NCBI GenBank assembly: GCA_949289625.1 | Contig: CASEPH010000039.1 | Span: 1-38,564, forward strand | Length of the DNA stretch: 38,564 nucleotides | Origin: an uncultured Clostridia bacterium | GTDB lineage: Bacteria > Bacillota_A > Clostridia > Oscillospirales > Oscillospiraceae | Direction: 5' to 3' | Shown here: positions 26,527-34,099 of the stretch, piece by piece | How positions within the stretch are numbered: the stretch's first letter is position 1 | Layout: the number at the start of each line of letters is the position of its first letter | Notes under the pieces: generated by a model | What the model saw: the letters and a program-made list of their open reading frames with translations, nothing else | Databases searched by the model: none | Told to the model about the DNA's origin: nothing | Program-made: the position numbers and the translations under genes

Positions 26527-26532
26527 TATAAT
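26527..26532 (+). promoter_or_regulatory. Possible mtaB -10 box
   Basis: TATAAT lies 52 bases before the mtaB ATG on the plus strand. The region at the -35 distance (TTCCCT) is poor, so the promoter may be weak. It lies close to the divergent promoter at 26542-26570, so the two could interfere. Confidence 0.4.
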
Positions 26533-26541
26533 ACAGGAGTC

Positions 26542-26570
26542 AGTGTAACACAAAACATAAAAAAGTTCAA
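26542..26570 (-). promoter_or_regulatory. Promoter of the HPr-like gene
   Basis: On the minus strand TTGAAC (26565-26570) and TACACT (26542-26547) are separated by 17 bases, the spacer being T-rich. The predicted start is about 55 bases before the ATG at 26480. Confidence 0.7.
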
Positions 26571-26584
26571 TTCAGGAGCGCATT

Positions 26585-27883
26585 ATGAAATTTGCAATCT
26601 ATACCCTGGGCTGCAAGGTCAACCAATATGAATCCCAGGCTCTGGAGCGGGAACTGCTGCACCGGGGTTATAAGGAGGGCAGCTTTGACGAGCCCTGTGA
26701 TCTTTATATCGTAAATACCTGCACCGTCACCGCAGTCAGCGACAAAAAGTCCCGAAACGCCCTGCGCCGGGCCAGAAAGCTGAATCCTGACGCAGTCATC
26801 GGCGTTTGCGGCTGTTATCCCCAGGTCAAGCCAGAGGACATGGAGAACCTTCCCGTGGATGTGGTAGGCGGTACGGGACAGCGCGGCGATTTCATCGACC
26901 GGATGGAGCAATTTCTCCGGGATCATCAAAAGCAGATTTTGGTGGACAACGCCCTCCGACGCCGGGAATTTGAGATTTTGGAGCCCGGCGGTCTGGGGGA
27001 CCGCACCCGTGCCATGCTGAAGGTGGAGGATGGCTGCGTCAATTTCTGCACCTACTGCATCATCCCTTACGCCAGAGGCCCCATTCGATCTCTTCCGATC
27101 ACCCAGGCTGTAGCCCAGGCCAAGGCCCTTCAGGAGATGGGCTACCGGGAAGTAGTTGTCACAGGCATCGAGATCTCCTCCTGGGGTATGGATCTCAAAA
27201 CCGGAGAAAAGCCCCAGGATCTGATCCGTGCCATCTGCCAGGCGATTCCCGACCTGCGGGTGCGTCTGGGTTCTCTGGAACCCCGCACGGTGGACCGTTC
27301 CTTCTGCGAAGCCTTGGCAGAGCAAAAGAACCTCTGTCCCCAGTTTCACCTGTCCCTCCAAAGCGGCTGCGACGAAATTTTAAGGCGAATGCATCGGAAA
27401 TATGACACTGCCCGATACCTGGAGAGCTGCAATTTGCTCCGGGAATATTTCCCGGACTGCGCCATTACCACCGATCTCATTGTGGGCTTTCCCGGGGAAA
27501 CAGAGGAAAACTACGTCGAAACGCTGCAGTTCCTTCGCCGGGCCAAATTTGCCGCCATGCACATTTTCCCCTATTCCCGCCGTACCGGCACGCCGGCTGC
27601 CACCATGCCGGATCAGATCTCCACGGCGGAAAAGGAGCGCAGAGTTGCCAGAGCCAGTGCCGTGGAGCAGGAGCTGCGCAGGAACTATCAGGCCCAATTT
27701 ATTGGCAAGACCCTGCCGGTCCTCTTTGAACAGCAGGATACCTCCGGCAACTGGACCGGACATACGCCTAATTATATCCTGGTGTCCGCCTCCGGGGAAG
27801 ATCTACACAATCAGATTTTGGATGTGAAGATTACCAATCTGACAGAGAGTGGCTTGACAGGCACCGTCGTGGCACAAACTTGA
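26585..27883 (+). CDS. mtaB: tRNA t6A37 methylthiotransferase MtaB
   Basis: This 432-residue protein has the N-terminal methylthiotransferase domain (IYTLGCKVNQYESQ, VNTCTVTAVSDKKSR, VCGCYPQ), the radical SAM motif CVNFCTYC and a C-terminal TRAM region. GCKVNQYES and the TVTAVSDKKSR phrase identify the MtaB/YqeV branch rather than MiaB. It converts t6A37 to ms2t6A37 in ANN-reading tRNAs. The start at 26585 follows AGGAG. It is transcribed alone on the plus strand, divergent from the HPr-like gene, and ends in a strong terminator. Confidence 0.96.
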   Translation: MKFAIYTLGCKVNQYESQALERELLHRGYKEGSFDEPCDLYIVNTCTVTAVSDKKSRNALRRARKLNPDAVIGVCGCYPQVKPEDMENLPVDVVGGTGQRGDFIDRMEQFLRDHQKQILVDNALRRREFEILEPGGLGDRTRAMLKVEDGCVNFCTYCIIPYARGPIRSLPITQAVAQAKALQEMGYREVVVTGIEISSWGMDLKTGEKPQDLIRAICQAIPDLRVRLGSLEPRTVDRSFCEALAEQKNLCPQFHLSLQSGCDEILRRMHRKYDTARYLESCNLLREYFPDCAITTDLIVGFPGETEENYVETLQFLRRAKFAAMHIFPYSRRTGTPAATMPDQISTAEKERRVARASAVEQELRRNYQAQFIGKTLPVLFEQQDTSGNWTGHTPNYILVSASGEDLHNQILDVKITNLTESGLTGTVVAQT

Positions 27884-27895
27884 CAGGAAAACAGG

Positions 27896-27937
27896 ATACG
27901 GGCCGGAAATGTGAAAATTTCCGGCCCGTATATTTTT
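27896..27937. terminator. Bidirectional terminator between mtaB and the GH3 gene
   Basis: A near-perfect stem of 15 pairs (ATACGGGCCGGAAAT with its complement, loop GTGAAA) occupies 27896-27931. TATTTTTATG follows on the plus strand for mtaB. In the other direction the tail is CCTGTTTTCC, weaker but usable for the convergent GH3 gene, which stops at 27943. Confidence 0.85.
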
Positions 27938-27942
27938 ATGAA

Positions 27943-30468
27943 TTATGCCTTACGGAGCATCTGTTTGACACTGTCGCACCGAAGGATCACGCCCAGAATA
28001 TGCAACGCGCAGTTCTGGAGCTGCGCCAGGGTCAGTTTTTCCCCATAGGCCGCAAGGCCCCGGTTTTGCACCTTATCTTCCGACGCCAGCGCATCGGCAA
28101 TCTCCTGCACCACGGAAGGACCGCCCGGCTGGATCATATCGTTTCCCGCGCACATGGACAGCGCAGGCATACTGATGCCACCGCCCCAGTCGGTCATCAC
28201 CAGCCCCCGGAAGCCCCATTCGTCCCGGAGTACAGCGGTGCAAAGGTCATAGTTGTTGGCAGAGGGCATCCCATTGATGTCGTTGTAGGAGGTCATGACG
28301 CAGTAGGGCTGCGCCTGCTTGACAGCAATCTCGAAGCCCCGCAAATAAATCTCCCGCAGGGCTCGCTGGGACACAATATCATTGGAATTGGCCCGCAGGG
28401 TCTCCTGGTTGTTGCCTGCAAAATGCTTGATGGTGACGCCCACGCCGGATTTCTGGACCCCTCTGGTGATAGCAGCGGCACAGGCACCCGTCAGCATGGG
28501 ATCCTCCGAGAAATACTCAAAGTTTCGGCCACACAGGGGATTGCGATGGATGTTCATACCAGGCGCCAGCCAGATGTCCACACCATACTCCACCATCTCC
28601 CGTGCCACCGCCTGGCCCATGGTCTCCAGGAGCTGTTCGTCCCAGGAGCAGGCCAGCAGAGCGCCCACCGGGAACGCCGTGCAGAGCTGCTGCCGCAGCA
28701 CCTCACCGTTTTCGTCCTTTACCTTTTGGGAGATTCGGATACCGGCAGGTCCATCCGCCAGGGACACCAGAGGAATACCATACTTATCCCACAGGTCCGC
28801 AGTCTCCCCAGCGGCTCCAGGCACTTTCATACCGCCACTTCCCAGCATTCCGTCAAAGGGTGGATGAAAGTCCGGATCCTGCTGCATAGACTCCGGCATA
28901 CCGGACAGGTCCATGCCGATACCACAAACCAGCTTGCACAGATCCGATGCATCCATGGACGCTACAAATTCCCGCAGGGAGCAATTCCCGTCATATACGT
29001 CCTTCAGGCGAAGATCTGTTTGTCCCCGGCGCAGGGGCCGCACCGGCCCAGAATACTTCTGCTGGACCGTGCGGAACTCCCGGGCAGATACGCGGACCGC
29101 GTGGGCTCTGGCAAATTCCAGCTCCTCCGCCTCCTCCGGATAGGAATACCGCTGGACACCCCGGGCAGACAAAACTTTAAAATCTTCCGGCACATGACCC
29201 AGCCGGTCGGACAGCACCAGCGTGGTGACATCTGTGGGCAGATAGACCGATCCTGCCACCATGGTACTGCGGCTGTCCGTTCCCAGCCGAACATCGTAAT
29301 AGCCCTTTTCCAGCACAAAGCTATAGCGCTGTTCGTCGAAGGAAGCAACATCCTTCAGATGGAATTCCAGGGTCAGGGTTTCCGATTCCCCCGGCAAAAG
29401 CAGTTTTGTTTTCCCAAAGGCGCAGAGCTTCTGCAGCGGCTGCTCCAGCCGTCCCTCCGGGCAGGATACATAGACTTGCACCACCTGCCGGGCAGCGTAC
29501 ACGTTCCCGGTGTTTTCCACCGTGGCCGTGACGGTGACCTGATCCCCAGTCACCGCCATAGAATAAGCGGTGATCTCCGTCTTTCCATAGCCCAGACCAT
29601 AGCCAAAGGGATATAGCACGTCCTGATTGAAGGTATCGAAATACCGGTAGCCCACAAAAATATCATCCGCATAGGACACGTTGATCTGCTCCTGCGTCTG
29701 TCCCATGGTGGTATTCACGTTGCCGTTGAAATGCTTTTCGCTGTAGTCTCCCGCCGTGGGGAACTGAGTATAGCAGACGGGCCAGGTATCCGTCAAATGG
29801 CCCGAGGGCATGACCTTTCCCGTCAGCACGTCAGCCACGGCCCCCGCATCCTGTCCGGGAAGTCCCATAAACAGCACTGCCGAAAATCGGGTAGCATAGG
29901 CACCCAGTTCGATATATCCGGCAGTATTAAGGAGCAGGATCGTCTTTTCAAAGCATCCAGTAATCTGATCCATCAGGTGCTTTTCATCCTCCGTCAGGTA
30001 GATCATGCCGGGCTCTGCCCGCATATCGGCCCCTTCTCCTGCCACCCGGGTCAGCACCATGATCGCTGCGTCATTGACAGCGGCAAAGGAACGAACTTCC
30101 TCATCTGTAAGCACCATCTCCGGATTATAGTAGCCCTTGGGCTCCATAAAGCCCTCCACGCACAGATTTTCATGGCTCAGGCCCCAGGTCCGGTATTTCC
30201 GGGCCAGCAGTCCATCCACCTGGAGGCTGTCCGTGGCGGTAAGCCCCTCCAGCAGAGATACGGTTTTCAAATTATTCACGTTGCCGGAGCCGGTACCGCC
30301 TTTGACGGTATAGATCTGGCCCACGCCGAACACCGCCAGGGACACGGGTTCCTCCTCCGAACCCAGCAGCGGCAGAGTATTCCGAACGTTTCTCAGCAAC
30401 ACCATACTTTCCGCTGCCAACGAGCGGCTAAGGGATGCGTTTTTTGTTATACGGGCGGATGCTTCCAT
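27943..30468 (-). CDS. Glycoside hydrolase family 3 enzyme, permuted domain order
   Basis: The ATG at 30468, 8 bases after GGAGG, gives 841 residues. Domain order is reversed from most GH3 enzymes: the C-terminal-type sandwich comes first (AAESMVLLRN, LPLLG, then GLPGQDAGAVADVL), a fibronectin-III-like domain follows (ATVENTGNVYAARQVVQVYV), and the TIM barrel is last (DGPAGIR, LAPGMNIHRNPLCGRN, IKHFAGNN). The nucleophile should be the Asp of VMTDWGG at about residue 760. There is no signal peptide, so the enzyme is probably cytoplasmic. Similar permuted beta-glucosidases are known from rumen clostridia. The likely role is hydrolysis of beta-linked glycosides brought into the cell; exact sugar unknown. 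Confidence 0.93.
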   Translation of the reverse strand: MEASARITKNASLSRSLAAESMVLLRNVRNTLPLLGSEEEPVSLAVFGVGQIYTVKGGTGSGNVNNLKTVSLLEGLTATDSLQVDGLLARKYRTWGLSHENLCVEGFMEPKGYYNPEMVLTDEEVRSFAAVNDAAIMVLTRVAGEGADMRAEPGMIYLTEDEKHLMDQITGCFEKTILLLNTAGYIELGAYATRFSAVLFMGLPGQDAGAVADVLTGKVMPSGHLTDTWPVCYTQFPTAGDYSEKHFNGNVNTTMGQTQEQINVSYADDIFVGYRYFDTFNQDVLYPFGYGLGYGKTEITAYSMAVTGDQVTVTATVENTGNVYAARQVVQVYVSCPEGRLEQPLQKLCAFGKTKLLLPGESETLTLEFHLKDVASFDEQRYSFVLEKGYYDVRLGTDSRSTMVAGSVYLPTDVTTLVLSDRLGHVPEDFKVLSARGVQRYSYPEEAEELEFARAHAVRVSAREFRTVQQKYSGPVRPLRRGQTDLRLKDVYDGNCSLREFVASMDASDLCKLVCGIGMDLSGMPESMQQDPDFHPPFDGMLGSGGMKVPGAAGETADLWDKYGIPLVSLADGPAGIRISQKVKDENGEVLRQQLCTAFPVGALLACSWDEQLLETMGQAVAREMVEYGVDIWLAPGMNIHRNPLCGRNFEYFSEDPMLTGACAAAITRGVQKSGVGVTIKHFAGNNQETLRANSNDIVSQRALREIYLRGFEIAVKQAQPYCVMTSYNDINGMPSANNYDLCTAVLRDEWGFRGLVMTDWGGGISMPALSMCAGNDMIQPGGPSVVQEIADALASEDKVQNRGLAAYGEKLTLAQLQNCALHILGVILRCDSVKQMLRKA

Positions 30469-30502
30469 TTCCTTTGCCTCCGTTTCATGATTTGCAGAAA
30501 TA

Positions 30503-30538
30503 ACTATACACGAAACCGGCTTCCTTCGCAACCGGTTT
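30503..30538 (-). promoter_or_regulatory. GH3 promoter with inverted repeat around the -35
   Basis: On the minus strand TTGCGA (30526-30531) and TATAGT (30503-30508) are 17 bases apart. The arms AAACCGG (30513-30519) and CCGGTTT (30532-30538) form a perfect 7-base inverted repeat with a 12-base spacer that contains the -35. This is a good place for a repressor site. The promoter is moderately supported; the operator is inference. Confidence 0.55.
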
Positions 30539-30551
30539 TCCTGTTCCACGC

Positions 30552-30578
30552 AAAAAGGTCCCGCGCAGGGGACCCTTT
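30552..30578 (-). terminator. Terminator of the CBS-domain gene
   Basis: On the minus strand AAAGGGTCCC pairs with GGGACCTTT (one bulged G, loop about 6), and the 3' arm runs into a T5 tract (TTTTTGCG). It starts 3 bases after the CBS gene stop and separates that gene from the GH3 gene. Confidence 0.75.
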
Positions 30579-30581
30579 GGC

Positions 30582-31007
30582 CTATGCTTCCGCAGCCTGT
30601 CTAACCTGAAAATACTGGTCCAGACAATACCGCATGATCTTTTGTCGGGTAACAATACCGATAAAGCTGTCCTTGTCATCCACCACCGGCACAAAGTTCT
30701 GATCCACCGCCATTGTAATCAGTTCCTTTGCGTTGGTGGTCACCTTTACCGGCAGATAGTCCTTTCGGCGAGCCACCTCCATGACAGGCCTGCCTTCCGC
30801 ATCCTTCATGTTCATCATATAGTTGTTTTTTATCGCCCAGAGCAAATCGCCTTCGGTAATGGTTCCCACATATTCCCCCGTCCGTTTCAGGATCGGAATA
30901 GAGGCAAACCGGCTGGGCTCCATACGCTCCAGCGCTTGCCGAATGGTGAAGTCTTCATAGATATATGTACAATTGGCTTTTGGCGTTAAAAAGAACAGAA
31001 CATTCAT
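30582..31007 (-). CDS. Two-CBS-domain protein
   Basis: The ATG at 31007 follows GGAGGGC (141 residues); an upstream ATG at 31082 is rejected as it has no ribosome site and would cross the promoter. The protein is essentially a CBS pair: first repeat about residues 5-65 (FTIRQALERME, ASIPILKRTGEYVGTITEGDLLW), second about 80-137 (VTTNAKELITMAVDQNFVPVVDDKDSFIGIVT). Such stand-alone pairs bind adenosine nucleotides and act as energy or ligand sensors for partner proteins. No partner is obvious here. It has its own -10 and terminator. Confidence 0.9.
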   Translation of the reverse strand: MNVLFFLTPKANCTYIYEDFTIRQALERMEPSRFASIPILKRTGEYVGTITEGDLLWAIKNNYMMNMKDAEGRPVMEVARRKDYLPVKVTTNAKELITMAVDQNFVPVVDDKDSFIGIVTRQKIMRYCLDQYFQVRQAAEA

Positions 31008-31028
31008 ACCTTGCCCTCCTTCTTGTCT

Positions 31029-31068
31029 ATTATAGCATACTACTTTGGAAAAAGGAATGACCAAAGTA
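31029..31068 (-). promoter_or_regulatory. CBS gene promoter with inverted repeat
   Basis: TATAAT on the minus strand occupies 31029-31034, 22 bases before the ATG. Upstream, the perfect inverted repeat TACTTTGG (31041-31048) and CCAAAGTA (31061-31068) has a 12-base spacer that covers the expected -35 (no good hexamer there). The arrangement suggests an operator or an activator site. Confidence 0.55.
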
Positions 31069-31121
31069 TGAATAATGCACAAGTCTTATGTGTTTTGCCG
31101 GGGTTACCCGGATCATATTCT

Positions 31122-32396
31122 CTAGCCTGTCCCCTGGTATTTTTTCATGGCCCGGCGCAACGCCCGCACATCGCCAAACCCGCTGCGTTCTGCAGCCTGG
31201 GCAGTACCAACGCCAGCTCCCATCAAAGCCACCGCATAGTCCAGCCGTTTTTTCTGGAGCAGGTCCAGCAGACCACTGCCGGTATATCGCTTGACCTCTC
31301 TGGTGAGATAGGAGGGATTGAGTCGGAAAGCCTCGCTGATAGAGGCCACGTTAAACTCCGCACAGGTGTAGTTCTCCTCGATATAGCGCAGCACCATGCC
31401 CATCCACCGCGGTGCCTGCCGCCTGCTTTCAAATTCCGCAATGGCACTAAAAATCCGGTCGATCTGTGCCCGAAGTTCTCGGACGGTATAGGATCCCTGT
31501 TCCAGCTCCTGCCGAAGCCGGTCCACCTCCCCATAGACCGACGCCTCGCCCTTGCCCCGGTACTTCTCCAGCGTGATGAGCAGCAAATCCATCTTGGAGG
31601 ACAGCTTGGATCGCAGGGTATAAAGCGACGGCACCGCCCGCCGGAATTCCTCGTCGATGAGGGTCTGGAGGGTCTTTCGCGCGTTTTCATAGTCCCCCAG
31701 TTCCACATCTGCCAGGTATCGATGCTCCAAGCTGAGAATCTCAAAATTCGTCCGCTGTTCTGTCTCCGCCACTTCAAAATCGTGGTAGCACAGCAGAGGC
31801 ACGTCGATGCCCATGAGGCTGCGATAACTGTCGATCTCCAAAATTTCCCGATGGGCCTCCGGAATCTGCTCCACGCCCTGATGGGGCCGAGATATGGCTA
31901 CAAAGGTCTCCAGTCCGTTTTCCTGAAGAAGCCGGTCCGCCAGCACCAATCCCCGGCAGTTGAGATCCTCCACGAAGAGCCCATTTTGCGGAATCCCTTC
32001 TGTGTGTTGATCCATCTGCAAAATTGCCGCCACACCATCCCCGATGCGTATGGCACCACAGAAGTATTCCGGATAGACCTGCCGGATGATCTCCCACAGG
32101 CCATCTTCAAATTTATCTCGAAACGCTTGCGGATCTATAGCTTGGTTGTTTGTGCGCTGGGGATCGGAGGGCACGGCCATCAGCACATGGACGTACAGCT
32201 CCACAAAAGACTCTTTGGTCAGATGGACGCCCACCTGGTGAAGATCCGCCGTAATTTTGTCCGCCGTGCGAAATTCACCACGGAGCAGATGCTCCACCAA
32301 TTCCTGTTTCCGGTTTCGAAGCAGCTCTTGCCGCAATTGATCGTTCTCCTGGCGGAGCCTATCCAGCTCCCGCCGCAAAACCAATATCGTGTCCAT
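31122..32396 (-). CDS. AraC-family regulator, divergent from the SnoaL operon
   Basis: This 424-residue protein starts at 32396 after AAAGGAGG. The N-terminus is a predicted coiled coil (LRRELDRLRQENDQLRQEL), then a long region of about 260 residues with no family recognised by eye, and finally an AraC-type double helix-turn-helix (about 330-424: YIEENYTCAEFNVASISEAF, then LTREVKRYTG and GVGTAQAAERSGFGDV). The end is slightly short: the usual TPxxYR tail after KKYxG is missing. Its divergent position and the 21-bp direct repeat in the shared gap make it the likely activator of the SnoaL-like operon. The ligand is unknown. Confidence 0.88.
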   Translation of the reverse strand: MDTILVLRRELDRLRQENDQLRQELLRNRKQELVEHLLRGEFRTADKITADLHQVGVHLTKESFVELYVHVLMAVPSDPQRTNNQAIDPQAFRDKFEDGLWEIIRQVYPEYFCGAIRIGDGVAAILQMDQHTEGIPQNGLFVEDLNCRGLVLADRLLQENGLETFVAISRPHQGVEQIPEAHREILEIDSYRSLMGIDVPLLCYHDFEVAETEQRTNFEILSLEHRYLADVELGDYENARKTLQTLIDEEFRRAVPSLYTLRSKLSSKMDLLLITLEKYRGKGEASVYGEVDRLRQELEQGSYTVRELRAQIDRIFSAIAEFESRRQAPRWMGMVLRYIEENYTCAEFNVASISEAFRLNPSYLTREVKRYTGSGLLDLLQKKRLDYAVALMGAGVGTAQAAERSGFGDVRALRRAMKKYQGTG

Positions 32397-32416
32397 ATCG
32401 TCTGCCTCCTTTCATA

Positions 32417-32422
32417 ATTATA
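32417..32422 (-). promoter_or_regulatory. AraC gene -10 box
   Basis: TATAAT lies 20 bases before the regulator ATG on the minus strand. The nearest -35-like hexamer, TTGACG (32446-32451), is 23 bases away, too far for normal use. Transcription may be weak or regulated from the shared gap, as in autoregulated araC-type genes. Confidence 0.45.
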
Positions 32423-32453
32423 GCAGAGCATCTATCAAAAATCCACGTCAAGC

Positions 32454-32494
32454 GTCTGCAGACAAGTCAGATTCTTGCCTGCGAACCTCAGATT
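32454..32494 (+). promoter_or_regulatory. Candidate AraC binding region: 10-bp palindrome and 21-bp-spaced direct repeat
   Basis: TCAGATT occurs at 32467-32473 and 32488-32494, on the same face of the helix with a period of 21 bp; the match extends to TCAGATTnTnG. The palindrome GTCTGCAGAC lies just upstream at 32454-32463. Direct half-sites two helical turns apart next to the -35 are the arrangement AraC uses at araI. The repeat ends 9 bases before the operon -35. Regulatory use is inference. Confidence 0.5.
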
Positions 32495-32503
32495 GTGGTT
32501 CTT

Positions 32504-32531
32504 TTTTCACCCCCCTTCGGTAGCATATAAT
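32504..32531 (+). promoter_or_regulatory. Promoter of the SnoaL-like operon
   Basis: A perfect TATAAT (32526-32531) is paired at 16 bases with a weak -35, TTTTCA (32504-32509). The -10 lies in a near-palindrome (GCATATAATATGC). A good -10 with poor -35 and upstream direct repeats suggests dependence on an activator. The leader to the first ATG is about 35 bases. Confidence 0.6.
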
Positions 32532-32573
32532 ATGCGTATATCATTTCCTGTTTCAAGCGCAAGGAGGTATATC

Positions 32574-33302
32574 ATGATCAAAAAAGACTTTACCGCCGAA
32601 GCCCTGCTGACCCGATGGGAGATCCGCCGGGAGGTACAGAACATCATGGGCAAGTACTCCCAAAGCTACTGCATCAAGCAGGAGGGCGCCCTTCCCCGGT
32701 TCTGGAGCAAACGCAACGACATCAGCCTGGGGATAAACGAGGGCTATTATGTGGGCCAGGATGCGATCCGGGGCTATTACAGCGCCATTGAGGCAGAAAC
32801 TGCCTTGGCCAGCCGCCTGATTCGGGCACGTTTTCCAAAAAAGCTGGGGGAAAAAAGCGAAGATGAATGCTTTGGCGTAGGCCAGATCTCCTATCGTCCC
32901 ATTGACACGCCGGTGATCGAGGTGGCGGATGATCTGCAAACTGCCAAGGGGATCTGGGTGGTCCGTGGTTTGGTGGAAAAGATTACAACTGCAGGCCCGG
33001 TCTCCTTCTGGGATTTCAGCTATTGGGCCGTGGATTTTATTTTGGAAGATGGCGCATGGAAGATCTGGCATATGCTGGACCTCCATGAGATCAATTCCCG
33101 TCAGGGGCTGAATTTCACCGATATTCCAGAGCCTCTGCCGGAGGATCCAGCCTTTGTGGAAATGGCCTCCATCTCCATTCCCGCCCCCACCCATCCCTGC
33201 GTGCTGCGGGAGACCTATCGGGCAGACCGGCCCTTTACCCCGTCTCCCCGCATTCCGGAGCCCTATCAAACCTTTTCCAAAACATTCAGTTACGGTATAT
33301 AA
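32574..33302 (+). CDS. SnoaL-like (NTF2-fold) protein 1
   Basis: This 242-residue protein starts at 32574 after AAGGAGG. The NTF2-like pattern is an N-terminal helix (EIRREVQNIMGKYSQSY), NEGYYVGQDAIRGYY (55-69), the strand TPVIEVADDLQTAKGIWVV (112-130), FWDFSYWAVDFILEDG, then AWKIWHMLDLHEI (161-173). It is longer than classic SnoaL proteins (about 140 residues) because of a C-terminal tail with IPEPYQTF (227-234). The fold includes polyketide cyclases, ketosteroid isomerases, scytalone dehydratase and the bile-acid dehydratase BaiE; no specific activity can be assigned. It is the first of three related genes in tandem; the next begins 15 bases later. Confidence 0.85.
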   Translation: MIKKDFTAEALLTRWEIRREVQNIMGKYSQSYCIKQEGALPRFWSKRNDISLGINEGYYVGQDAIRGYYSAIEAETALASRLIRARFPKKLGEKSEDECFGVGQISYRPIDTPVIEVADDLQTAKGIWVVRGLVEKITTAGPVSFWDFSYWAVDFILEDGAWKIWHMLDLHEINSRQGLNFTDIPEPLPEDPAFVEMASISIPAPTHPCVLRETYRADRPFTPSPRIPEPYQTFSKTFSYGI

Positions 33303-33317
33303 AAGGAGGTCCCATCT

Positions 33318-34085
33318 ATGTCTGACATCAATCGTATTCTGACCCCCGAGGAACAGGTGTGGCTTCTGTGGGATAAGGAGGAAATCAAAGACCTGATGAG
33401 CCGCTTTGCCTACTTTACCGCCAACGACGAACGCCGGCGAGCCATCGCAGAGCTTTGGGTTGCCTCCGACGAAAATCGCAAAACCGCCTCTCTGGGCTAT
33501 AACAACGGCTACTATACGGGAATGGAGAACATCATCCGGCATTATATAACGGACTGCTACGACAACCGGTTTGCGCTGCTGGAAGCCTATCACGACAAGG
33601 CCGGCGTGGAACTCAGTGAGAAAAACCTGGGCTATGGCTGCTCCTTTGTCCACACCAGAAACACCCCCTATATCCAGGTGGCGGGAGACGGAAAAACCGC
33701 CAAGTACATCGGTTACGACTGCGGCATCTATTGCATTGGCAATCCCGACGGTGGTTCCGATAGCAACTTTACCTTCGCCAAGATCTACGCCGATTTGGCC
33801 AAAGAGGATGAATGCTGGAAGATCTGGCATTTGCTCATCGCCTACGATCACATCATTCCCGCTGGGAGGCGGTATGGCGAGCTAGATCCGGAAGCCCCTT
33901 GGGGCGCCGATGTGGTGGAGCAGGCCTGCGGCGATCCTACCATTCGGGATGTGGCCTATGACGCCCTCTACGGATGGACCGATGTATGGGAGCGGCTGCC
34001 CCGGCCCTACTACACCTTCGATCCCAGCAAGGCCTATACTGCCGAAGGCAAACCAGCCTGCTACAAGATCGGCCTTTACAAGTGA
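33318..34085 (+). CDS. SnoaL-like (NTF2-fold) protein 2
   Basis: This 255-residue protein has ribosome site AAAAGGAGG. It parallels its neighbour: EIKDLMSRFAYFTAND (22-37), NNGYYTGMENIIRHYI (62-77), TPYIQVAGDGKTAKYIGY (116-133), FTFAKIYADLAKED then CWKIWHLLIAYDHI (166-179), and the C-terminal LPRPYYTFDP (227-236). The shared pieces GYYxG, TPxIxVAxDxxTAK, WKIWH and PxPYxTF show that the two genes are paralogs that have diverged far. The conserved His after WKIW is a candidate catalytic residue, which is inference. Two similar but different proteins suggest either a hetero-oligomer or successive steps on related substrates. Confidence 0.85.
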   Translation: MSDINRILTPEEQVWLLWDKEEIKDLMSRFAYFTANDERRRAIAELWVASDENRKTASLGYNNGYYTGMENIIRHYITDCYDNRFALLEAYHDKAGVELSEKNLGYGCSFVHTRNTPYIQVAGDGKTAKYIGYDCGIYCIGNPDGGSDSNFTFAKIYADLAKEDECWKIWHLLIAYDHIIPAGRRYGELDPEAPWGADVVEQACGDPTIRDVAYDALYGWTDVWERLPRPYYTFDPSKAYTAEGKPACYKIGLYK

Positions 34086-34099
34086 GGAGGGAAATGCAT

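Noticed and set aside
31083..31121. Terminator after the first AraC gene
   Set aside because: CCGGG-TAAC-CCCGG forms only a 5-base stem and is followed by CAAAACAC rather than a T-run.
32454..32494. CRISPR or tandem-repeat array
   Set aside because: There are only two 7-base copies and one palindrome, no further units; a regulator site explains them better.
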